Origin: Cryobacterium roopkundense
GTDB taxonomy: Bacteria > Actinomycetota > Actinomycetes > Actinomycetales > Microbacteriaceae
NCBI RefSeq assembly: GCF_014200405.1
Contig: NZ_JACHBQ010000001.1
Location: 1,674,001-1,738,000 of the forward strand
DNA: 64,000 bases
Direction of reading: 5' to 3'
Shown here: in pieces, positions 51,833 to 60,236 of the stretch
Position numbering within the stretch: position 1 is the stretch's first letter
Layout: each line of letters begins with the position of its first letter
The notes under the pieces: model-generated
What the model was told of the DNA's origin: nothing
The model's database searches: none
The model's input: only the letters and a program-made list of their open reading frames with translations
Program-made: the position numbers and the translations under genes

Positions 51833-51931
51833 CCGGCGGCGAATTCAACAATTCGTTGCGACGAGCGGTTGAGTTCGCCGTTCTGGGTGGCCCAGGGGGG
51901 CGATCGGGACCTTTTCAAATTCACATGGTGC

Positions 51932-53155
51932 ATGATGAGAGGAATGTTCACTCCTACCCGAGCTGCCGGCCTCGAAACCCTTGGCCTGTTCGTCCCTCAT
52001 GCGGGGTTGGATTACGCGCGAGACCGCAATCACGACACTGGACCCTCGCGTGAAAACGTCTCCGGTCTCTCTCCGTATCTCCGCCACAGACTCCTGACCG
52101 AGCGTGAAGTGGTTTCGGCTGTGCTTGAACGGCATCGGTTCGGTGCATGCGAGAAATTTGTGCAGGAAGTCTTCTGGCGGACGTATTGGAAGGGGTGGCT
52201 CGAGCAGAATCCCGAGGTGTGGCGACGGTATCGTCGCGATGTGGCCGAGTTCGGGCTCGCTTCTGACACACGTTCCGGGGGTTACCGCGAAGCTATCGCT
52301 GGGCACACCGGCATTGATGCGATGGATGCGTGGGTGCGTGAGCTTGTGGACACCGGATACCTGCACAACCACACCCGCATGTGGTTTGCGAGCATCTGGA
52401 TCTTCACGCTCGGCCTGCCGTGGCAACTCGGTGCGGACTTCTTCTATCGACACCTTCTTGATGGCGATGCCGCCTCCAACACGCTCTCCTGGCGGTGGGT
52501 TGCCGGGCTCCAGACAGCCGGAAAGACCTACCTCGCGACGGCATCGAACATTTCTCGCTACACCGAGGGCCGGTTCTCGCCATCGGGACTCGCCACGTCG
52601 GCACGAGCGATCATCGAAGAGCCACTGCCAACGAGGTCACCGATTGCTCTCGCCGAGTGCACCTCATTGGGTGCCCGAGTGGGGCTGTTGTTGCACGAAG
52701 AGGATTTGGACGCGGCAAGCCTGCGCGCCGAGTTTTCCTGGTTGGATTCGAACAGCCGACTGGTGGCTATCGCCGGATCCGCCGATCCCGGCGAGCGCTC
52801 GCCCTCCGGTGCCTCGGATGCAGTGCGGCGATTCACGGTATCAGCCCTCGATGACGCTGCCAAGCGGGCCTTAGACGCCTTCGGGCGACCGGCGAGAGTG
52901 CTGCCCGACGCGCTCCCCTCCACGGTTCTGAAGTGGGCGGAGTCCGAACGCCTCGATACGGTGGTTGTGCCGAACGCACCGGTAGGCCCGGTGCAGCAAC
53001 GGATGCTGACGCTCGGCGCAGCTCTCGCCTCGGAGGGAATAACGGTCACGATCGTCAGGCGGCGCTGGGACACGCTCGCTTGGCCCTACGCCGCGCGCGG
53101 GTTCTTCCCTTTCAGCGAGCGTATTCCTGAACTGCTGCACCAGCACGGCTTGTAG
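51932..53155 (+). CDS. Photolyase/cryptochrome-like FAD-binding protein with C-terminal Rossmann-like part
   Basis: A 407-aa protein. Residues about 40-240 correspond to the helical FAD-binding domain of photolyases (CEKFVQEVFWRTYWKGWLEQ, TGIDAMDAWVRELVDTGYLH, NHTRMWFASIWIFTLGLPWQ, LSWRWVAGLQTAGKTYLATA). The usual N-terminal alpha/beta photolyase domain is missing before it. Instead residues about 250-400 look alpha/beta-like (ARVGLLLHEEDLDAASLRAE, PSTVLKWAESERLDTVVVPN, LTLGAALASEGITVTIVRRR), which suggests a permuted domain order. The start lies between ATGs 51932 and 51944. The role may be DNA repair or light sensing. Confidence 0.82.
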   Translation: MMRGMFTPTRAAGLETLGLFVPHAGLDYARDRNHDTGPSRENVSGLSPYLRHRLLTEREVVSAVLERHRFGACEKFVQEVFWRTYWKGWLEQNPEVWRRYRRDVAEFGLASDTRSGGYREAIAGHTGIDAMDAWVRELVDTGYLHNHTRMWFASIWIFTLGLPWQLGADFFYRHLLDGDAASNTLSWRWVAGLQTAGKTYLATASNISRYTEGRFSPSGLATSARAIIEEPLPTRSPIALAECTSLGARVGLLLHEEDLDAASLRAEFSWLDSNSRLVAIAGSADPGERSPSGASDAVRRFTVSALDDAAKRALDAFGRPARVLPDALPSTVLKWAESERLDTVVVPNAPVGPVQQRMLTLGAALASEGITVTIVRRRWDTLAWPYAARGFFPFSERIPELLHQHGL

Positions 53156-53254
53156 ACCCGGGACCTTGACACAGGGCGATCTGGCCTTGTCGGGGAGCGT
53201 CGTAGGTGAGCGCGTGGGTGGTCACAGGTTGGCAACGAGCCGTACCGCGCAATC

Positions 53255-53722
53255 TTGGCTGGGTTACTGTCAAGTGTGCGGAAACTCTGGGTGGGTGCGT
53301 TTCTCGTGTTGTCGAGTCTGAGTCTGACGGCGTGCGCGCCTTCCGGGTTCGCGTGTTCCGCCGTTGGGTACCCAAGCGTGGCCAAGATCGCTTTGGCTGA
53401 GCCGAAGGCGGGCGTCGCGCTTGAGCTGTGTGATGGTGTGGGTTGCGTGCCGGGACCGCCGATGGCGCCAGTCAAGTTGCAGCCAGCGGGCACAACAGTG
53501 GAGCCGATTATTGAAGAAACGGGTGTGTTCACTCTCGTCGGAGACGGTATTTCAGGTTGGAGAGCGGACTTTGTCGGCGGCCAATCGATGGTGGGATATC
53601 GATTGACTGACACGGTCGGTGGCGTGGTTGCCGAAGGCGCCATCGACGTCGACTGGGTTCGTGTCGGCGGAACTGAACGGTGTGGTGGGCCCAGGGAAGC
53701 GGACATCGAACTGCCCTCCTGA
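53255..53722 (+). CDS. Small lipoprotein of unknown function
   Basis: A 155-aa (or slightly shorter) protein with a signal peptide and lipobox, WVGAFLVLSSLSLTACAPSG. The mature part is a single beta-rich domain with three further Cys (FACSAVGYP, LELCDGVGCVPG, TERCGGP) that may form disulfides. I do not recognise a family. The start could be the TTG at 53255 or a GTG at 53276 closer to the signal peptide. Confidence 0.7.
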   Translation: MAGLLSSVRKLWVGAFLVLSSLSLTACAPSGFACSAVGYPSVAKIALAEPKAGVALELCDGVGCVPGPPMAPVKLQPAGTTVEPIIEETGVFTLVGDGISGWRADFVGGQSMVGYRLTDTVGGVVAEGAIDVDWVRVGGTERCGGPREADIELPS

Positions 53723-53869
53723 AGAGCCCCGCCGATCGTCCGAGTGAATTATCGGGTCAACCTCCGCATGCACTGCGTCTGCGAGCCCGACGTGTACTTC
53801 CAGTGTTTCGCGTCGATCGGTGGAAGTGCCGTCAGCTTCTCGGCTGCTGGGTGGAATTGTTGGCGATGA

Positions 53870-54190
53870 TGGCCGTGCCAGGAAGCAAAGGCACTATCGC
53901 GGATACGGCCCAATCTGGCTCGCCCATACGAGGTGATCCGATTTTCCATCACGCGATCAAACTTGGCCAGACGCTGCCGCATCGAGGCAGGGGATTCGGG
54001 TTCTGCCGATGACGGCGAAGCTGTCGGGGTGGAGGGCGTCAGGCACGGTTTCGATGACGGGGTGGGAACGGAGTCGGTGTAGGCGCCCAGACGTCCCAGG
54101 TGATTATGAAGGTTGTTTTGTCCCATCCGGCGCCGTCGATGACGGGTTGCACGCGCTCCCAGACCGGAGCACAACTCAGGCCGGTTCGGT
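53870..54190 (-). pseudogene. Phosphoesterase (phospholipase C-like) remnant
   Basis: On the minus strand two adjoining frames read APVWERVQPVIDGAGWDKTT, FIITWDVWAP and, after a frameshift, HPVIETVPDALHPDSFAVIG, RTRIPCL. This matches the region of alkaline-phosphatase-superfamily phosphoesterases with the TWDDWGGYDDHV motif, here damaged (TWDVWAPTPTP). Both ends of the gene are gone. The gap of ~660 bp between the lipoprotein and the next frame contains only this relic. Confidence 0.6.
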
Positions 54191-54383
54191 TGGCAGTCAA
54201 CTGAATGCCTCCTATCGATTCAGATTGATCGCCGGCGGGCTCTGCGCTGTCTGACTCAGGCCTCCGCGGCAGATCAGCTCAGGGCCAACGGCCACGTCTG
54301 GACGACATATATCCGCTCCTGGGAACACCCCCATTTCGGCCGTTCTGTCGACTTGTTATGGGGTGGGGTGGAAAGCACACCTT

Positions 54384-54599
54384 ATGAGATCCGAAGAAGA
54401 GGCTGTTGCGGTTGCGAAGGTTATTGACCGGATGAGTGAACGCTTCCCTGGTGTAGCGCAGGCGAGCGTTGAAGAAGTGGTGTAGTCGGAATACCAACTT
54501 TTCGAGGGCCACCCTGTTCGTAATTTCGTTCCGATTCTGGTGGAGCGAGCGGCAAAGACACGTCTGAGCGGCCGGCCTGTATCCGCGCTAGTCGCCTAG
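54384..54599 (+). pseudogene. Three-helix-bundle dimerisation protein with in-frame TAG
   Basis: A 71-codon frame reads RSEEEAVAVAKVIDRMSERF, PGVAQASVEEVV-stop-SEYQ, then LFEGHPVRNFVPILVERAAK. This is the actinobacterial 'three-helix bundle dimerisation domain' pattern. TAG at 54483-54485 interrupts it at codon 34; the rest of the frame is perfectly kept to the natural TAG at 54597-54599. Either a recent nonsense mutation or, less likely, read-through. Confidence 0.7.
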
Positions 54600-54902
54600 C
54601 TCTGATTACACTCACGCATTCGGGATGCAACGTCACGCAGCATCACGTGCACGGTAGCCGTATACGTGAAGCTGGTTGGAACGGGGCCTCGGGGATTGGA
54701 GAACTTCTCTGCGAGACGGCCGTGCCTGCTCACTGGCTGGTGCCACGGCCTGTGCACACTCCGGCTTCGCGATGAGACTGACATTGTTCAGGCGCGATGA
54801 GTCACAGAACCCGTGTGCGCGTCGCTGAAGGTGAAGTACTCCCGCCGGTTGGACCGGACGGCCGTGATGGGAGCATCGCGGCGCATGACCGCCGCGACCC
54901 GC
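54600..54902. other. Gap without recognised gene
   Basis: About 300 bp in which neither strand shows family-like coding sequence. It lies downstream of both the small dimerisation-domain relic and the leftward parA, so terminators are expected, but I saw no clear hairpin-plus-T-tract. Confidence 0.3.
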
Positions 54903-55665
54903 CTATTCGTGCCGCGATCCCCGTTTGACCTTTGGCGCGGGGTAAACGTGCTTCCAGAGTTGGGTGAAGACGCGTGCGGCTTCGGTTCCCGGTGCGTAGA
55001 TTCCGATCGGGGCGCGTTCTGACCCCATCCGCTCGATGATGACGGTCGAGGGTAAAACAAGGTCGATCACCTGGGGGTTGTCCCGTGACAACGTCTGAGC
55101 TGCGGTGCGATGCACGAGTTTGCGGCGGTCCACCATTGAGAGGAATGCGAACACCTTCGGGGGTCTGTCGGAGGCTGCGACGATGTCGTTGACCTGGTTC
55201 AGTGACCGAACCGAGAGCGGCGACGGAACGAGCGGCACCACGACGAGGTCGGCGGCGTGGAGCGCGTTCTCGGCGACGAGGGACGCCCCGGGTGGGCAGT
55301 CCAGGATGAAGACATCGTATTCAGATGACACCGATTCGAGCACCTTCGCGATGCGGTGCGTTGACTTCTTGGCCGCGTCGAGCACGAGGTCGAGCGCACG
55401 ATATGTTTCGTCAGCCGGGAGCACATCGAGGTTCGGGTACGACGTGGAACGGATAGCGGCGTCCATCTCTGTTTTGCCGCGAAGGAGGGCAGTCACGCCG
55501 CCCTTGACCCTCGGTTTCACATTGAGGAGATAGGTGGAGGCGCCTTGTGGGTCCAAATCCCAGAGGAGAACCCGGCATGCACGGGAGGCCTCCCAGGCGA
55601 GATTCACCGCTGTCGTTGTTTTGCCCACCCCCACCCTTGGTGCTGTACAGTGCAACGGTCTTCAT
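54903..55665 (-). pseudogene. parA: ParA-type ATPase with frameshift in the P-loop
   Basis: A ParA/Soj-like partition ATPase of about 253 aa. The N-terminus MKTVALYSTKGGG is in one frame and GKTTTAVNLAWEASRACRVL in another. A run of five G (55631-55637 region) has one base too many; with four, the deviant Walker A KGGVGKTTTA is restored. Other motifs are intact: LLWDLDPQGASTYLLNVKP, VFILDCPPGASLVAENALHA and FAFLSMVDRRKLVHRTAAQT. No parB follows. The error could be a real mutation or a homopolymer sequencing error; if the latter, the gene is functional. Confidence 0.85.
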
Positions 55666-56097
55666 CACCCCATCCTAGGAGGGCGGCTTTCAGGCCAGGG
55701 GAAGAATTGTTCTGCTCAGGAGGTGCACGTCTGAGATGACGACCATTCGATCAGGGCTCGATTGAGGCATCGTAGGGCGAACACGGCAACGTCGGGAGGG
55801 TTGTTCAGGCCGGAGCCGAGCATCACAACCCGCGTCGATCACCCTGCTGCGCCGAGCAGGTTGACGAGCGTGAATGTTGGGCGTGGCATCTTGCCCACTC
55901 CTGCGGCGACGGGCGCGAAGGATCGTATAGCGGTACCAAGTGTGCGATCGTGACGGCCGCCGGGCGAAGCCGTCAAAGAAGCCTGGTGTTCTGATCGTAC
56001 TTTTTCGGCTGAAGCGGCCGGGGTTGGGTCGTTCGTCGCCACTCGTCACTGAACGGTGAAACGGACGGACAAGACGCGCGGTTCCCGTCCCACAGAA
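55666..56097. other. Gap with possible MOSC-domain relic
   Basis: No intact gene is seen. A rightward frame at about 55844-55953 reads SRLTSVNVGRGILPTPAATG, AKDRIAVPSV, which resembles the start of MOSC-domain proteins (SVNVG.....TGIDKRPV), but it is short and closes at once. Promoter sequences for parA should be near 55700. Confidence 0.3.
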
Positions 56098-56190
56098 GGT
56101 TCCCCTCTGACACCGCCTCCGGGCATTGGGAAGTTGCATGGAGCAGCACTAGATCTGTCGCAGTGGCCGTCCACCTGTGAGCCGGCTGAC
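56098..56190 (+). repeat. Dispersed repeat R1, copy G
   Basis: Reads GGTTCCCCTCTGACACCGCC, TTGGGAAGTTGCATGGAGCA and CACTAGATCTGTCGCAGTGG, ending GCCGTCCACCTGTGAGCCGG. Second subtype, like E and H. It separates the parA block from the GyrI/ANTAR block. Confidence 0.75.
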
Positions 56191-56222
56191 TGAACCGTCC
56201 CTGATTTCCTGCCGTATAGTTT

Positions 56223-56687
56223 TTGGGTAAGCGAGTAAAACGTTCGGGGCCAAGCTTGGGAGGCATCGGTGAGACTGCCGTCATCGGAATCGAAGTTGTC
56301 GCTTACTTCGGCCAGCTACGTTCCGAGATGCCTGCGGTCTGGCGTGAGTTGTTTTCGCGTCAAGATGAGCTGCCCGCCTCAGGTGCCGACGTCTTCGTCG
56401 AGACCAGCAACTATTTAGGCGACGGCCTTTACCGCGAGACTGTTGGAGCAGTAGCGGTCGTCGACGTTCCAGTGCCTGATGGTATGGCTGTGGCCTTCCT
56501 GCCCGGTGGCAGATTCGTCCAGCACCGGCATGAGGGTTCGGTGGCCACCATCACAGGCGGTTTCCAGAGCATTTATGACTGGGCTGCAGAGCAGGGGTTG
56601 ACTCTCGGGAACCGCAAACTCGATGTTGGATACACGGCCGACGGTGTTCAACAACCGCACGAACTATACGTCGACATTCTCATCTGA
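56223..56687 (+). CDS. GyrI-like small-molecule-binding domain protein
   Basis: A protein of up to 154 aa with an effector-binding (GyrI-like/AraC-E-bind) fold: IEVVAYFGQLRSEMPAVWRE, DVFVETSNYLGDGLYRETVG, MAVAFLPGGRFVQHRHEGSV and YDWAAEQGLTLGNRKLDVGY. The known start may have been lost: the frame opens with a TTG at 56223, close behind repeat R1 copy G. It could be a stand-alone binder or the remaining effector domain of a MerR/AraC regulator. Confidence 0.75.
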   Translation: MGKRVKRSGPSLGGIGETAVIGIEVVAYFGQLRSEMPAVWRELFSRQDELPASGADVFVETSNYLGDGLYRETVGAVAVVDVPVPDGMAVAFLPGGRFVQHRHEGSVATITGGFQSIYDWAAEQGLTLGNRKLDVGYTADGVQQPHELYVDILI

Positions 56688-57050
56688 CGGCCTTCCCCGT
56701 CACGACGGAATCACACTATATCCGGCCGAAGCGCCGTGCAATGCCGGCGATTCACGCAGCTGTCGTAGGCGACCGGATGAGGGAGCCTCGTCTCCCTGGT
56801 GAGAACGGCGCGAACAGCCCATTGGCCGTGGCTGGGCGGGATTTCACTCCGGGACGGGTCAGTGTCCGGGCACCTTTGCTCCCATGGGGCGCGTGGTGCC
56901 GTCTTCGCGGGGCCGTTGCCGTCAGGTTCGGCGAATGCAACCAGTGTGCGGTGGAGGTTGATTTTTCTTTGTCGGACGTTGCCAAGGATGCCGTCACCGC
57001 GTGGCCATTTCTTTCGTCGCCGGTTCACACTTCTTGTCGGCCGGATCGTT
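56688..57050. other. Gap without recognised gene
   Basis: Neither strand shows a family-like frame. It is downstream of two convergent transcripts (GyrI-like from the left, the GAF-ANTAR pair from the right), so no promoter is expected. Confidence 0.35.
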
Positions 57051-57764
57051 TCAGAGGCGGAGGTCGCCTTCGACGAGTCGTTGGGCGACGCTGCTGAGTG
57101 TTGCCTGTTGCGATCGGGCGTAGTGGCGGAGGCGTTGGAACGCGTCGTCCATCGACAGGTGTGAGGTTTCGGAGACGACTCCTTTGGCTTGCTCGATGAC
57201 GATCCGGCTGGAGAGCGCGTTCTGGAGCTGGTCGCGGATGGCAAAGGAACCGTGGATGGTGCGTTCTTGGAGGATGCCGATGGTGGCGACGTCGGCGAGG
57301 GCCTGGGCCGCGCGGATATCGTGCTGGTTCAGCTCGCCGCGTTCTTTGCGCATCAGATTGAGAGTCCCGATGGTGGTCTCGCGCAACCGCAGTGGGATGG
57401 CATAGACGGAGAGGATACCGTGGGCGCGGGCTGTGGTGCAGAAGTCTGGCCAGCGGTCAGATCCGATGTCGATGTCGGGCAGAGACACGACGGTGCGGGT
57501 GCGGAAGCATTCCAAGCAGGGACCGGCTTTGGCGTCGAGCTGCATGATGTCCACGAGCGTGTTCGCTTCACTGGTAGAGGCAACAACTTCCAGGGTGTTG
57601 TCGCTCCTGAGCAGCAAGATGCCGGCAGAGTCCACGTCGAGGAGGTCGTGGCAGTTCTCGACCAGGGTCTGCAGCAGGTCGAGGACGTCATATCCGACAA
57701 CGAGGCTGTCTGCGAGCGTGGCGAACGCTTCGAAAAGCTGCGCCGCGCGGTCGATGCTACTCAC
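57051..57764 (-). CDS. GAF-ANTAR RNA-binding antitermination regulator
   Basis: A 237-aa protein: GAF sensor (residues about 10-165: VGYDVLDLLQTLVENCHDLL, KAGPCLECFRTRTVVSLPDI, IPLRLRETTIGTLNLMRKER), a helix, and a C-terminal ANTAR domain (ALSSRIVIEQAKGVVSETSH, LSMDDAFQRLRHYARSQQAT). ANTAR domains bind paired hexaloop hairpins in leader RNAs and prevent termination. The GTG start overlaps the stop of the next GAF-ANTAR gene (GTGA), forming a two-gene operon. Confidence 0.92.
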   Translation of the reverse strand: MSSIDRAAQLFEAFATLADSLVVGYDVLDLLQTLVENCHDLLDVDSAGILLLRSDNTLEVVASTSEANTLVDIMQLDAKAGPCLECFRTRTVVSLPDIDIGSDRWPDFCTTARAHGILSVYAIPLRLRETTIGTLNLMRKERGELNQHDIRAAQALADVATIGILQERTIHGSFAIRDQLQNALSSRIVIEQAKGVVSETSHLSMDDAFQRLRHYARSQQATLSSVAQRLVEGDLRL

Positions 57765-58465
57765 GGTATGTCCTCACCGTGATCGACGGCTTCAGTGAAG
57801 CGGATCCGACGCGCGACGATGTCCTCGGAAACCTCCTGCATCGACCGGTTCTCCGCGAAAGCGCGAACTTTGATGATCAGGTAGGCGTCGGCGGCAGCAA
57901 TCCCGAGTTGAGCCAAGACCATCCCGGTGGCTTGATGAATCAGGCGCCTCGAGAACGTCGAGGTGTCGATTGTTCTGCCGGCGGTCTGAATGGCATGACT
58001 GAGGACGCTGCGGCTGACCATCGCCGACAATTCCAAGACCTCGTGTTGCTGACCAGGAGTGAGTGTGACCGGGTCAATGGAATACAAGTCGACCGCTCCG
58101 ATCTCAAGCGGGCCGAAGACGAGGGGGAAGGCGAAGAGCGCTCCGACGTTCTCTGCCCGGATCGCGTCCGTGAACGCTGGCCAGGACGCGCCGGTGCGGG
58201 TAGCGAAGTTGGCTTCTAAGACGGGCTGCCTTGTCGCCAACGCATCCCAGCACGGGCCCTCGCCCAGGTCAAACTGGAGTTCGTCGACACGTCTCGCTTG
58301 TTCATCGGTAGCGGAGATCGTCTCAGTGCCCATAAGTGGCCCGAACGTAGAGATGGATGCGCCCGTCACCGGGAGGAACTGCGTGAACGGGTAGGCGAGT
58401 TTTGAGCCTGGGATGTCAAAGTGAGACAGAGTATCCGATGCGGCCAGGAATGAATGGTTCGACAT
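57761..58465 (-). CDS. GAF-ANTAR regulator
   Basis: A 234-aa GAF-ANTAR protein of a second type: ISATDEQARRVDELQFDLGE, GPCWDALATRQPVLEANFAT, LFAFPLVFGPLEIGAVDLYS in the GAF part and DTSTFSRRLIHQATGMVLAQ, LGIAAADAYLIIKVRAFAEN in the ANTAR part. It is the first gene of the leftward pair. The ATG at 58465 is preferred over a longer frame because GAF similarity begins close behind it. Confidence 0.9.
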   Translation of the reverse strand: MSNHSFLAASDTLSHFDIPGSKLAYPFTQFLPVTGASISTFGPLMGTETISATDEQARRVDELQFDLGEGPCWDALATRQPVLEANFATRTGASWPAFTDAIRAENVGALFAFPLVFGPLEIGAVDLYSIDPVTLTPGQQHEVLELSAMVSRSVLSHAIQTAGRTIDTSTFSRRLIHQATGMVLAQLGIAAADAYLIIKVRAFAENRSMQEVSEDIVARRIRFTEAVDHGEDIP

Positions 58466-58883
58466 TAAAACACCTCGTCTGTTTTTCATGAAGCTATTCC
58501 TAAATGCCACCGGTTTCTAGGGCTACCCGCCGACAACGAGCCATTCGACACGATAGACATTCCCCTGCGACATAGAGGGCATCGGTCATGGACCATCACC
58601 CTTCCCCGCTGAATTGGCGCATTGGTCGTTCTCCTCTGACACGGTCTCCGCGTTTTGGGCAGTTGCGCTGACTAGGCCTAGATCTGTCGCAGAAGTCTAT
58701 GTGGCACATGCCCGCCGCGGTGCTGCCCGGACCCCGGAGATCCACATTATCTTCGTGCGCCGGACGACTTTAGTGTCGGTATGACGACCGGAGCCACGCA
58801 GACAGATGCAGACAAACTGCCAAAACACTGACACTTGGGCCGAATGCGCTCCCGTTTGAGTAATCGGGTGCAAAGTACAGTGC
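58466..58883. other. Divergent gap with R1 copy H
   Basis: This ~420-bp gap separates the leftward GAF-ANTAR pair from the rightward GAF-ANTAR gene. R1 copy H lies at 58627-58695 (GTTCTCCTCTGACACGGTCT, TTTTGGGCAGTTGCGCTGAC, CCTAGATCTGTCGCAGAAG). The remainder should contain the two promoters; none is obvious enough to call. Confidence 0.45.
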
Positions 58884-59606
58884 ATGATACGTATGAAGCG
58901 CACGTCACGCGCCTCGCTGGTCAGCGGGGCATTCGTAGAACTCGCTGACGCACTGGTCGGAGAATACGACGTGCTCGATTTGTTGCGCACTCTTGTCGAT
59001 CAATGTGTTGTGTTGCTAGACGCCAGCGCAGCGGGCGTGGTGTTGGTGGATCAAAACGGCCAACTACAGGTTCTCGCCTCGTCGAGCGAAGAAGGCCACA
59101 TCGTTGAAATAATGCAGCACCGAGCCGGTGCAGGTCCCTGCGTCGACGCGTATCTGACCGGGGAGGTGGTCACACTGAGTGACATTGAAGCGGAGGGACA
59201 CCGATACCCTGCTTTTCAGATGGTTGCGCTCAGCCAAGGTTTCCAATCAGTTCATGCCATTCCGATGCGCTTGCGCCCAAATACCATCGGGGCACTGAAC
59301 CTGTTCCGAACGCACAAAGGCGTACTGAGTGATGAAGACGCGACAATCGGTCAGGCATTGGCAGACGTCGCGACCATCAGTCTTCTGCATGAAAGCGCCG
59401 CTCGGGAAAGTACGGCGGTGAACGAACAACTACAACGCGCGCTGAACAGTCGTGTCTTTATCGAGCAGGCCAAAGGCGTCATCGCCCAACGTAATGGCAT
59501 CAGTATGGAGGATGCTTTCAAGCGTCTGCGCCAGCACGCCCGGTCACGCCAGGAGCCCATGCACGTCAGCGCCGCAAACATCATCGATAACCTCATCTTG
59601 ATTTAG
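58884..59606 (+). CDS. GAF-ANTAR regulator
   Basis: A 240-aa protein closely related to the one at 57051 (VGEYDVLDLLRTLVDQCVVL, GAGPCVDAYLTGEVVTLSDI, IPMRLRPNTIGALNLFRTHK; ANTAR: ALNSRVFIEQAKGVIAQRNG, ISMEDAFKRLRQHARSRQEP). The similar domain order and motifs suggest duplication; the two now lie in opposite directions around R1 copy H. It may act on the same or a related leader RNA. Confidence 0.92.
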   Translation: MIRMKRTSRASLVSGAFVELADALVGEYDVLDLLRTLVDQCVVLLDASAAGVVLVDQNGQLQVLASSSEEGHIVEIMQHRAGAGPCVDAYLTGEVVTLSDIEAEGHRYPAFQMVALSQGFQSVHAIPMRLRPNTIGALNLFRTHKGVLSDEDATIGQALADVATISLLHESAARESTAVNEQLQRALNSRVFIEQAKGVIAQRNGISMEDAFKRLRQHARSRQEPMHVSAANIIDNLILI

Positions 59607-59609
59607 GGT

Positions 59610-59819
59610 GTGGAAGGTGACGTCGACTTTCAGGGCGGGCTGGTCGCACCAATAATGGTCGCGGTCCCGGTACTGGACCAAGAGCTTGGACAGCTGCGCC
59701 AGCGATTCGGGCGAGCACGTCTGTTGTTCGACATTTGGCTATCCACACCGGTGGAACTGCGTCGCGGCACCTCTCGTATCACCGCGGTGCTACAGATCGG
59801 AGAGGACGAGAGAGCCTAG
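59610..59819 (+). CDS. Small unassigned ORF after GAF-ANTAR gene
   Basis: A 69-codon frame starting at a GTG three bases after the GAF-ANTAR stop. It reads VEGDVDFQGGLVAPIMVAVP, VLDQELGQLRQRFGRARLLF and so on. I recognise no family. Its close spacing is the main argument for it being real. It could equally be a chance frame. Confidence 0.3.
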   Translation: MEGDVDFQGGLVAPIMVAVPVLDQELGQLRQRFGRARLLFDIWLSTPVELRRGTSRITAVLQIGEDERA

Positions 59820-59830
59820 CGAAAGAGCAC

Positions 59831-60139
59831 TTAGAGGGGGCGTGTGTGGTGCTGCGAGGTGACAGCCCAGGCAGTGGATAAGACGATGGATTGCGTTGAA
59901 CCCGATTGATCATTCAGCGCGGCGGCGTGGCTCCATATGAAGATCCAGGTCCTCACCATGGCTTTGTCGGCCGCCGACGGGTTCGCCAAGTTGTGCAGGC
60001 AAATGGCATAGGTTTCAACCACGACGGCGTCATAGAGGTTGCCGAAGGCGAGGGCATCGCCGGCGGCAACTCGTTCAAGAAGCAGATGACCGCCGACACC
60101 GTCCCCTGGAGCATGCGGCTGCGTTTCAGCGGCGGTCAC
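59831..60139 (-). CDS. Short sigma-70 region-2-like protein, paralogue 1
   Basis: A 102-aa protein starting at GTG (VTAAETQPHAPGDGV). Residues about 15-75 match the start of ECF sigma factors of the SigK type (HLLLERVAAGDALAFGNLYD, AVVVETYAICLHNLANPSAA), but region 2.3-2.4 is degenerate (MVRTWIFIWSHAAALNDQSG), and region 4 is missing. It is either a truncated sigma factor or a regulator derived from one. The sequence upstream, including promoter and leader ORF, is conserved before a second paralogue at 63838, which argues that it is expressed. Confidence 0.7.
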   Translation of the reverse strand: MTAAETQPHAPGDGVGGHLLLERVAAGDALAFGNLYDAVVVETYAICLHNLANPSAADKAMVRTWIFIWSHAAALNDQSGSTQSIVLSTAWAVTSQHHTRPL

Positions 60140-60180
60140 GGTGTGGCCCAAGACGATGATCGGCGGACAGCTGTAAACAA
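60136..60180 (-). CDS. 14-codon leader ORF overlapping the sigma-like gene
   Basis: Reads from a TTG: MFTAVRRSSSWATP-stop, with AGGGAG upstream at 60185-60190. Its TGA overlaps the GTG of the sigma-like gene. The corresponding leader before paralogue 2 reads MTTLNVRSSGTTS-stop and overlaps in the same manner. Conservation of position, size and the V-R-(R)-S-S core suggests that it is translated and couples or tunes translation of the sigma-like gene. Function inferred. Confidence 0.5.
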   Translation of the reverse strand: MFTAVRRSSSWATP

Positions 60181-60236
60181 GGCACTCCCTAGAAATGGTG
60201 AGTGAATCCGGTCACAGAATCTGGAAAGACACAAGA

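Noticed and set aside
3433..58695. Integron with attC sites and gene cassettes
   Set aside because: The R1 repeats look like cassette borders, but they lack convincing paired attC R/L boxes (GTTRRRY ... RYYYAAC), gene orientations are mixed, and no IntI-type integrase is present.
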